A stretch of DNA of 64,000 nt from Ptiloglossa arizonensis (Eukaryota; Arthropoda; Insecta; Hymenoptera; Colletidae): the NCBI RefSeq assembly GCF_051014685.1, contig NW_027478965.1:62001-126000 (forward strand), given 5' to 3'. Position numbers and translations under genes: made by a program. The notes under the pieces are model-generated. The model ran no database searches. It saw nothing but the letters and a program-made list of their open reading frames with translations, and had not been told where the DNA came from. Positions 49,101 through 61,100 of the stretch are shown here, piece by piece. How positions within the stretch are numbered: position 1 is the stretch's first letter; every line of letters begins with the position of its first letter.

Positions 49101-52100
49101 TGCGTCGGAAAGTGGAAACTCGCCCGATTAAAAAGGTATGTGTACTTTTCCCCTAGGCCATTCCAGTTATTGGTTTCGAGTATCAGACCAGCGAAAATTT
49201 TGATGATTTCTCAACCATTCCTTAACTTCAAACTCCCATATCTCGCGAACGGATTGACGAACTCGAGAAATTCCTGTTGCATGTGAAGGTAGAAACTCGC
49301 CCGATTACAACGGTATGTGTATTTTTCCCCTAGGCCTCTGTAGTTATTGCTTTCGAGTGTCAGACTTGCGAAAATTTTGATGGTTTCTCAACCATTCCTT
49401 AACATCAAACTCCCATATCTCGCGAACGGATTGACGAACTCGAGAATTTCCTATTGCATCTGAAAGTAGAAACTCGCCCGATTACAATGGTGTGTGTGCT
49501 TTTCCCGTAGGCCATTCCAGTTATTGGTTTCGAGAATCAGACTTGCGAAAATTTTGATGGTTTCTCAACCATTCCTTGACTTCAAACCCACATATCTCGC
49601 GAACGGATTTACGAACTCGAGAAATTCCTGTTGCATCTGAAAGCAGAAACTCGCCCGATTACAACGGTATGTGCATTTTTGCCCTAGGCCATAGTAGTTA
49701 TTGGTTTCGAGTATTAGACTTGCGAAAATTTTGATGGTTTCTCAACCATTCCTTAACTTCAAACTCCCATATCTCGCGAACGGATTGACGAACTCGAGAA
49801 ATTCCTGTTGCATCTGAAAGCAGAAACTCGCCCGATTACGACGGTATGTGTATTTTTTCCCTAAGCCTTTGTAGTTATTGGTTTCGTGTATCAGACTTTC
49901 GAAAATTTTGATGGTTTCTCAACCGTTCCTTAACTTCAACCACCCATATCTCGCGAACGGAATGACGAACTCGAGAAATTCCTGTTGCATCTGAAAGCAG
50001 AAAGTGGCCCGTTTACAACGGCATGTGTATTTTTGCCCTAGCCAATAGTAGTTATTGGTTTCGAGTATCAGACTTGCGAAAATTTTGATGATTTCTCAAC
50101 CATTCCTTAACTTCAAACTCCCATATCTCGCGAACGGAATGACGAACTCGAGAAATTCTAGTTGCATCTGAAAGTAGAAGCTCGCCCGATTACAATGGTG
50201 TGTGTACTTTTCCCTAGGCCATTCCAGTTATTGGTTTCGAGTATCAGACTTGCGAAAATTTTGATGGTTTCTCAACCGCTCCTTAACTTCAAACTCCCAT
50301 ATCTCGCGAACGGATCGACGAACTCGTGAAATTCCTGTTGCGTCGGAAAGTGGAAACTCGCCCGATTACAAAGGTATGTGTACTTTTCCCCTAAGCCATT
50401 CCAGTTATTGGTTTCGAGTATCAGACCAGCGAAAATTTTGATGATTTCTCAACCATTCCTTAACTTCAAACTCCCATATCTCGCGAACGGACTGACGAAC
50501 TCTAGAAATTCCTGTTGCATCTGAAAGCAGAAACTCGCCCGATTACAACGGTATGTGCATTTTTGCCCTAGGCCATAGTAGTTATTGGTTTCGAGTATTA
50601 GACTTGCGAATATTTCGATCGTTTCTCAAGCATTCCTTAACTTCAAGCTCCCATATCTCGCGAACGGATCGACGAACTCGTGAAATTCCTGTTGCGTCGG
50701 AAAGTGGAAACTCGCCCGATTAAAAAGGTATGTGTACTTTTCCCCTAGGCCATTCCAGTTATTGGTTTCGAGTATCAGACCAGCGAAAATTTTGATGATT
50801 TCTCAACCATTCCTTAACTTCAAACTCCCATATCTCGCGAACGGATTGACGAACTCGAGAAATTCCTGTTGCATGTGAAGGTAGAAACTCGCCCGATTAC
50901 AACGGTATGTGTATTTTTCCCCTAGGCCTCTGTAGTTATTGCTTTCGAGTGTCAGACTTGCGAAAATTTTGATGGTTTCTCAACCATTCCTTAACATCAA
51001 ACTCCCATATCTCGCGAACGGATTGACGAACTCGAGAATTTCCTATTGCATCTGAAAGTAGAAACCGCGCCGATTACAATGGTGTGTGTGCTTTTCCCGT
51101 AGGCCATTCCAGTTATTGGTTTCGAGAATCAGACTTGCGAAAATTTTGATGGTTTCTCAACCATTCCTTGACTTCAAACCCACATATCTCGCGAACGGAT
51201 TTACGAACTCGAGAAATTCCTGTTGCATCTGAAAGCAGAAACTCGCCCGATTACAACGGTATGTGCATTTTTGCCCTAGGCCATAGTAGTTATTGGTTTC
51301 GAGTATTAGACTTGCGAAATTTTGATGGTTTCTCAACCATTCCTTAACTTCAAACTCCCATATCTCGCGAACGGATTGACGAACTCGAGAAATTCCTGTT
51401 GCATCTGAAAGCAGAAACTCGCCCGATTACGACGGTATGTGTATTTTTTCCCTAAGCCTTTGTAGTTATTGGTTTCGTGTATCAGACTTTCGAAAATTTG
51501 ATGGTTTCTCAACCGTTCCTTAACTTCAACCACCCATATCTCGCGAACGGAATGACGAACTCGAGAAATTCCTGTTGCATCTGAAAGCAGAAAGTGGCCC
51601 GTTTACAACGGCATGTGTATTTTTGCCCTAGCCAATAGTAGTTATTGGTTTCGAGTATCAGACTTGCGAAAATTTTGATGATTTCTCAACCATTCCTTAA
51701 CTTCAAACTCCCATATCTCGCGAACGGAATGACGAACTCGAGAAATTCTAGTTGCATCTGAAAGTAGAAGCTCGCCCGATTACAATGGTGTGTGTACTTT
51801 TCCCTAGGCCATTCCAGTTATTGGTTTCGAGTATCAGACTTGCGAAAATTTTGATGGTTTCTCAACCGCTCCTTAACTTCAAACTCCCATATCTCGCGAA
51901 CGGATCGACGAACTCGTGAAATTCCTGTTGCGTCGGAAAGTGGAAACTCGCCCGATTACAAAGGTATGTGTACTTTTCCCCTAGGCCATTCCAGTTATTG
52001 GTTTCGAGTATCAGACCCGCGAAAATTTTGATGATTTCTCAACCATTCCTTAACTTCAAACTCCCATATCTCGCGAACGGATTGACGAACTCGAGAAATT

Positions 52101-55100
52101 CCTGTTGCATGTGAAAGTAGAAACTCGCCCGATTACAACGGTATGTGTATTTTTCCCCTAGGCCTCTGTAGTTATTGCTTTCGAGTGTCAGACTTGCGAA
52201 AATTTTGATGGTTTCTCAACCATTCCTTAACATCAAACTCCCATATCTCGCGAACGGATTGACGAACTCGAGAATTTCCTATTGCATCTGAAAGTAGAAA
52301 CTCGCCCGATTACAATGGTGTGTGTGCTTTTCCCGTAGGCCATTCCAGTTATTGGTTTCGAGAATCAGACTTGCGAAAATTTTGATGGTTTCTCAACCAT
52401 TCCTTAACTTCAAACCCACATATCTCGCGAACGGATTTACGAACTCGAGAAATTCCTGTTGCATCTGAAAGCAGAAACTCGCCCGATTACAACGGTATGT
52501 GCATTTTTGCCCTAGGCCATAGTAGTTATTGGTTTCGAGTATTAGACTTGCGAAAATTTTGATGGTTTCTCAACCATTCCTTAACTTCAAACTCCCATAT
52601 CTCGCGAACGGATTGACGAACTCGAGAAATTCCTGTTGCATCTGAAAGCAGAAACTCGCCCGATTACGACGGTATGTGTATTTTTCCCCTAAGCCTTTGT
52701 AGTTATTGGTTTCGTGTATCAGACTTTCGAAAATTTTGATGGTTTCTCAACCGTTCCTCAACTTCAACCACCCATATCTCGCGAACGGAATGACGAACTC
52801 GAGAAATTCCTGTTGCATCTGAAAGCAGAAAGTGGCCCGTTTACAACGGCATGTGTATTTTTGCCCTAGCCAATAGTAGTTATTGGTTTCGAGTATCAGA
52901 CTTGCGAAAATTTTGATGATTTCTCAACCATTCCTTAACTTCAAACTCCCATATCTCGCGAACGGAATGACGAACTCGAGAAATTCTAGTTGCATCTGAA
53001 AGTAGAAGCTCGCCCGATTACAATGGTGTGTGTACTTTTCCCTAGGCCATTCCAGTTATTGGTTTCGAGTATCAGACTTGCGAAAATTTTGATGGTTTCT
53101 CAACCGCTCCTTAACTTCAAACTCCCATATCTCGCGAACGGATCGACGAACTCGTGAAATTCCTGTTGCGTCGGAAAGTGGAAACTCGCCCGATTAAAAA
53201 GGTATGTGTACTTTTCCCCTAGGCCATTCCAGTTATTGGTTTCGAGTATCAGACCAGCGAAAATTTTGATGATTTCTCAACCATTCCTTAACTTCAAACT
53301 CCCATATCTCGCGAACGGATTGACGAACTCGAGAAATTCCTGTTGCATGTGAAGGTAGAAACTCGCCCGATTACAACGGTATGTGTATTTTTCCCCTAGG
53401 CATCTGTAGTTATTGCTTTCGAGTGTCAGACTTGCGAAAATTTTGATGGTTTCTCAACCATTCCTTAACATCAAACTCCCATATCTCGCGAACGGATTGA
53501 CGAACTCGAGAATTTCCTATTGCATCTGAAAGTAGAAACTCGCCCGATTACAATGGTGTGTGTGCTTTTCCCGTAGGCCATTCCAGTTATTGGTTTCGAG
53601 AATCAGACTTGCGAAAATTTTGATGGTTTCTCAACCATTCCTTAACTTCAAACCCACATATCTCGCGAACGGATTTACGAACTCGAGAAATTCCTGTTGC
53701 GTCTGAAAGCAGAAACTCGCCCGATTACAACGGTATGTGCATTTTTGCCCTAGGCCATAGTAGTTATTGGTTTCGAGTATTAGACTTGCGAAAATTTTGA
53801 TGGTTTCTCAACCATTCCTTAACTTCAAACTCCCATATCTCGCGAACGGATTGACGAACTCGAGAAATTCCTGTTGCGTCTGAAAGCAGAAACTCGCCCG
53901 ATTACAACGGTATGTGCATTTTTGCCCTAGGCCATAGTAGTTATTGGTTTCGAGTATTAGAGTTGCGAAAATTTTGATGGTTTCTCAACCATTCCTTAAC
54001 TTCAACCACCCATATCTCGCGAACGGAATGACGAACTCGAGAAATTCCTGTTGCATCTGAAAGCAGAAAGTGGCCCGTTTACAACGGCATGTGTATTTTT
54101 GCCCTAGCCAATAGTAGTTATTGGTTTCGAGTATCAGACTTGCGAAAATTTTGATGATTTCTCAACCATTCCTTAACTTCAAACTCCCATATCTCGCGAA
54201 CGGAATGACGAACTCGAGAAATTCTAGTTGCATCTGAAAGTAGAAGCTCGCCCGATTACAATGGTGTGTGTACTTTTCCCTAGGCCATTCCAGTTATTGG
54301 TTTCGAGTATCAGACTTGCGAAAATTTTGATGGTTTCTCAACCGCTCCTTAACTTCAAACTCCCATATCTCGCGAACGGATCGACGAACTCGTGAAATTC
54401 CTGTTGCGTCGGAAAGTGGAAACTCGCCCGATTACAAAGGTATGTGTACTTTTCCCCTAGGCCATTCCAGTTATTGGTTTCGAGTATCAGACCAGCGAAA
54501 ATTTTGATGATTTCTCAACCATTCCTTAACTTCAAACTCCCATATCTCGCGAACGGATTGACGAACTCGAGAAAGTCCTGCTGCATCTGAAAACAGAAAC
54601 CCGCCCGATTACATCGGTCTGTGTATTTTTGCCCTAGGCCATAGTAGTTATTGGTTTCGAGTATTAGACTTGCGAAAATTTCGATCGTTTCTCAAGCATT
54701 CCTTAACTTCAAGCTCCCATATCTCGCGAACGGATCGACGAACTCGTGAAATTCCTGTTGCGTCGGAAAGTGGAAACTCGCCCGATTACAAAGGTATGTG
54801 TACTTTTCCCCTAGGCCATTCCAGTTATTGGTTTCGAGTATCAGACCAGCGAAAATTTTGATGATTTCTCAACCATTCCTTAACTTCAAACTCCCATATC
54901 TCGCGAACGGATTGACGAACTCGAGAAATTCCTGTTGCATCTGAAAGCAGAAACTCGCCCGATTACGACGGTATGTGTATTTTTCCCCTAAGCCTTTGTA
55001 GTTATTGGTTTCGTGTATCAGACTTTCGAAAATTTTGATGGTTTCTCAACCGTTCCTTAACTTCAACCACCCATATCTCGCGAACGGAATGACGAACTCG

Positions 55101-58100
55101 AGAAATTCCTGTTGCATCTGAAAGCAGAAAGTGGCCCGTTTACAACGGCATGTGCATTTTTGCCCTAGCCAATAGTAGTTATTGGTTTCGAGTATCAGAC
55201 TTGCGAAAATTTTGATGATTTCTCAACCATTCCTTAACTTCAAACTCCCATATCTCGCGAACGGAATGACGAACTCGAGAAATTCTAGTTGCATCTGAAA
55301 GTAGAAGCTCGCCCGATTACAATGGTGTGTGTACTTTTCCCTAGGCCATTCCAGTTATTGGTTTCGAGTATCAGACTTGCGAAAATTTTGATGGTTTCTC
55401 AACCGCTCCTTAACTTCAAACTCCCATATCTCGCGAACGGATCGACGAACTCGTGAAATTCCTGTTGCGTCGGAAAGTGGAAACTCGCCCGATTACAAAG
55501 GTATGTGTACTTTTCCCCTAGGCCATTCCAGTTATTGGTTTCGAGTGTCAGACTTGCGAAAATTTTGATGGTTTCTCAACCATTCCTTAACATCAAACTC
55601 CCATATCTCGCGAACGGATTGACGAACTCGAGAATTTCCTATTGCATCTGAAAGTAGAAACTCGCCCGATTACAATGGTGTGTGTGCTTTTCCCGTAGGC
55701 CATTCCAGTTATTGGTTTCGAGAATCAGACTTGCGAAAATTTTGATGGTTTCTCAACCATTCCTTAACTTCAAACCCACATATCTCGCGAACGGATTTAC
55801 GAACTCGAGAAATTCCTGTTGCATCTGAAAGCAGAAACTCGCCCGATTACAACGGTATGTGCATTTTTGCCCTAGGCCATAGTAGTTATTGGTTTCGAGT
55901 ATTAGACTTGCGAAAATTTTGATGGTTTCTCAACCATTCCTTAACTTCAAACTCCCATATCTCGCGAACGGATTGACGAACTCGAGAAATTCCTGTTGCA
56001 TCTGAAAGCAGAAACTCGCCCGATTACGACGGTATGTGTATTTTTCCCCTAAGCCTTTGTAGTTATTGGTTTCGTGTATCAGACTTTCGAAAATTTTGAT
56101 GGTTTCTCAACCGTTCCTTAACTTCAACCACCCATATCTCGCGAACGGAATGACGAACTCGAGAAATTCCTGTTGCATCTGAAAGCAGAAAGTGGCCCGT
56201 TTACAACGGCATGTGTATTTTTGCCCTAGCCAATAGTAGTTATTGGTTTCGAGTATCAGACTTGCGAAAATTTTGATGATTTCTCAACCATTCCTTAACT
56301 TCAAACTCCCATATCTCGCGAACGGAATGACGAACTCGAGAAATTCTAGTTGCATCTGAAAGTAGAAGCTCGCCCGATTGCAATGGTGTGTGTACTTTTC
56401 CCTAGGCCATTCCAGTTATTGGTTTCGAGTATCAGACTTGCGAAAATTTTGATGGTTTCTCAACCGCTCCTTAACTTCAAACTCCCATATCTCGCGAACG
56501 GATCGACGAACTCGTGAAATTCCTGTTGCGTCGGAAAGTGGAAACTCGCCCGATTACAAAGGTATGTGTACTTTTCCCCTAGGCCATTCCAGTTATTGGT
56601 TTCGAGTATCAGACCCGCGAAAATTTTGATGATTTCTCAACCATTCCTTAACTTCAAACTCCCATATCTCGCGAACGGATTGACGAACTCGAGAAATTCC
56701 TGTTGCATGTGAAAGTAGAAACTTGTCCGATTACAACGGTATGTGTATTTTTCCCCTAGGCCTCTGTAGTTATTGCTTTCGAGTGTCAGACTTGCGAAAA
56801 TTTTGATGGTTTCTCAACCATTCCTTAACATCAAACTCCCATATCTCGCGAACGGATTGACGAACTCGAGAATTTCCTATTGCATCTGAAAGTAGAAACT
56901 CGACCGATTACAATGGTGTGTGTGCTTTTCCCGTTGGCCATTCCAGTTATTGGTTTCGAGAATCAGACTTGCGAAAATTTTGATGGTTTCTCAACCATTC
57001 CTTAACTTCAAACCCACATATCTCGCGAACGGATTTACGAACTCGAGAAATTCCTGTTGCGTCTGAAAGCAGAAACTCGCCCGATTACAACGGTATGTGC
57101 ATTTTTGCCCTAGGCCATAGTAGTTATTGGTTTCGAGTATTAGACTTGCGAAAATTTTGATGGTTTCTCAACCATTCCTTAACTTCAAACTCCCATATCT
57201 CGCGAACGGATTGACGAACTCGAGAAATTCCTGTTGCATCTGAAAGCAGAAACTCGCCCGATTACGACGGTATGTGTATTTTTCCCCTAAGCCTTTGTAG
57301 TTATTGGTTTCGTGTATCAGACTTTCGAAAATTTTGATGGTTTCTCAACCGTTCCTTAACTTCAACCACCCATATCTCGCGAACGGAATGACGAACTCGA
57401 GAAATTCCTGTTGCATCTGAAAGCAGAAAGTGGCCCGTTTACAACGGCATGTGTATTTTTGCCCTAGCCAATAGTAGTTATTGGTTTCGAGTATCAGACT
57501 TGCGAAAATTTTGATGATTTCTCAACCATTCCTTAACTTCAAACTCCCATATCTCGCGAACGGAATGACGAACTCGAGAAATTCTAGTTGCATCTGAAAG
57601 TAGAAGCTCGCCTGATTACAATGGTGTGTGTACTTTTCCCTAGGCCATTCCAGTTATTGGTTTCGAGTATCAGACTTGCGAAAATTTTGATGGTTTCTCA
57701 ACCGCTCCTTAACTTCAAACTCCCATATCTCGCGAACGGATCGACGAACTCGTGAAATTCCTGTTGCGTCGGAAAGTGGAAACTCGCCCGATTACAAAGG
57801 TATGTGTACTTTTCCCCTAGGCCATTCCAGTTATTGGTTTCGAGTATCAGACCAGCGAAAATTTTGATGATTTCTCAACCATTCCTTAACTTCAAACTCC
57901 CATATCTCGCGAACGGACTGACGAACTCTAGAAATTCCTGTTGCATCTGAAAGCAGAAACTCGCCCGATTACAACGGTATGTGCATTTTTGCCCTAGGCC
58001 ATAGTAGTTATTGGTTTCGAGTATTAGACTTGCGAATATTTCGATCGTTTCTCAAGCATTCCTTAACTTCAAGCTCCCATATCTCGCGAACGGATCGACG

Positions 58101-61100
58101 AACTCGTGAAATTCCTGTTGCGTCGGAAAGTGGAAACTCGCCCGATTAAAAAGGTATGTGTACTTTTCCCCTAGGCCATTCCAGTTATTGGTTTCGAGTA
58201 TCAGACCAGCGAAAATTTTGATGATTTCTCAACCATTCCTTAACTTCAAACTCCCATATCTCGCGAACGGATTGACGAACTCGAGAAATTCCTGTTGCAT
58301 GTGAAGGTAGAAACTCGCCCGATTACAACGGTATGTGTATTTTTCCCCTAGGCCTCTGTAGTTATTGCTTTCGAGTGTCAGACTTGCGAAAATTTTGATG
58401 GTTTCTCAACCATTCCTTAACATCAAACTCCCATATCTCGCGAACGGATTGACGAACTCGAGAATTTCCTATTGCATCTGAAAGTAGAAACTCGCCCGAT
58501 TACAATGGTGTGTGTGCTTTTCCCGTAGGCCATTCCAGTTATTGGTTTCGAGAATCAGACTTGCGAAAATTTTGATGGTTTCTCAACCATTCCTTGACTT
58601 CAAACCCACATATCTCGCGAACGGATTTACGAACTCGAGAAATTCCTGTTGCATCTGAAAGCAGAAACTCGCCCGATTACAACGGTATGTGCATTTTTGC
58701 CCTAGGCCATAGTAGTTATTGGTTTCGAGTATTAGACTTGCGAAAATTTTGATGGTTTCTCAACCATTCCTTAACTTCAAACTCCCATATCTCGCGAACG
58801 GATTGACGAACTCGAGAAATTCCTGTTGCATCTGAAAGCAGAAACTCGCCCGATTACGACGGTATGTGTATTTTTTCCCTAAGCCTTTGTAGTTATTGGT
58901 TTCGTGTATCAGACTTTCGAAAATTTTGATGGTTTCTCAACCGTTCCTTAACTTCAACCACCCATATCTCGCGAACGGAATGACGAACTCGAGAAATTCC
59001 TGTTGCATCTGAAAGCAGAAAGTGGCCCGTTTACAACGGCATGTGTATTTTTGCCCTAGCCAATAGTAGTTATTGGTTTCGAGTATCAGACTTGCGAAAA
59101 TTTTGATGATTTCTCAACCATTCCTTAACTTCAAACTCCCATATCTCGCGAACGGAATGACGAACTCGAGAAATTCTAGTTGCATCTGAAAGTAGAAGCT
59201 CGCCCGATTACAGTGGTGTGTGTACTTTTCCCTAGGCCATTCCAGTTATTGGTTTCGAGTATCAGACTTGCGAAAATTTTGATGGTTTCTCAACCGCTCC
59301 TTAACTTCAAACTCCCATATCTCGCGAACGGATCGACGAACTCGTGAAATTCCTGTTGCGTCGGAAAGTGGAAACTCGCCCGATTACAAAGGTATGTGTA
59401 CTTTTCCCCTAGGCCATTCCAGTTATTGGTTTCGAGTATCAGACCCGCGAAAATTTTGATGATTTCTCAACCATTCCTTAACTTCAAACTCCCATATCTC
59501 GCGAACGGATTGACGAACTCGAGAAATTCCTGTTGCATGTGAAAGTAGAAACTCGCCCGATTACAACGGTATGTGTATTTTTCCCCTAGGCCTCTGTAGT
59601 TATTGCTTTCGAGTGTCAGACTTGCGAAAATTTTGATGGTTTCTCAACCATTCCTTAACATCAAACTCCCATATCTCGCGAACGGATTGACGAACTCGAG
59701 AATTTCCTATTGCATCTGAAAGTAGAAACTCGACCGATTACAATGGTGTGTGTGCTTTTCCCGTAGGCCATTCCAGTTATTGGTTTCGAGAATCAGACTT
59801 GCGAAAATTTTGATGGTTTCTCAACCATTCCTTAACTTCAAACCCACATATCTCGCGAACGGATTTACGAACTCGAGAAATTCCTGTTGCGTCTGAAAGC
59901 AGAAACTCGCCCGATTACAACGGTATGTGCATTTTTGCCCTAGGCCATAGTAGTTATTGGTTTCGAGTATTAGACTTGCGAAAATTTTGATGGTTTCTCA
60001 ACCATTCCTTAACTTCAAACTCCCATATCTCGCGAACGGATTGACGAACTCGAGAAATTCCTGTTGCATCTGAAAGCAGAAACTCGCCCGATTACGACGG
60101 TATGTGTATTTTTCCCCTAAGCCTTTGTAGTTATTGGTTTCGTGTATCAGACTTTCGAAAATTTTGATGGTTTCTCAACCGTTCCTTAACTTCAACCACC
60201 CATATCTCGCGAACGGAATGACGAACTCGAGAAATTCCTGTTGCATCTGAAAGCAGAAAGTGGCCCGTTTACAACGGCATGTGTATTTTTGCCCTAGCCA
60301 ATAGTAGTTATTGGTTTCGAGTATCAGACTTGCGAAAATTTTGATGATTTCTCAACCATTCCTTAACTTCAAACTCCCATATCTCGCGAACGGAATGACG
60401 AACTCGAGAAATTCTAGTTGCATCTGAAAGTAGAAGCTCGCCCGATTACAATGGTGTGTGTACTTTTCCCTAGGCCATTCCAGTTATTGGTTTCGAGTAT
60501 CAGACTTGCGAAAATTTTGATGGTTTCTCAACCGCTCCTTAACTTCAAACTCCCATATCTCGCGAACGGATCGACGAACTCGTGAAATTCCTGTTGCGTC
60601 GGAAAGTGGAAACTCGCCCGATTACAAAGGTATGTGTACTTTTCCCCTAGGCCATTCCAGTTATTGGTTTCGAGTATCAGACCAGCGAAAATTTTGATGA
60701 TTTCTCAACCATTCCTTAACTTCAAACTCCCATATCTCGCGAACGGATTGACGAACTCGAGAAATTCCTGTTGCATCTGAAAGCAGAAACTCGCCCGATT
60801 ACAACGGTATGTGCATTTTTGCCCTAGGCCATAGTAGTTATTGGTTTCGAGTATTAGACTTGCGAAAATTTCGATCGTTTCTCAAGCATTCCTTAACTTC
60901 AAGCTCCCATATCTCGCGAACGGATCGACGAACTCGTGAAATTCCTGTTGCGTCGGAAAGTGGAAACTCGCCCGATTAAAAAGGTATGTGTACTTTTCCC
61001 CTAGGCCATTCCAGTTATTGGTTTCGAGTATCAGACCAGCGAAAATTTTGATGATTTCTCAACCATTCCTTAACTTCAAACTCCCATATCTCGCGAACGG

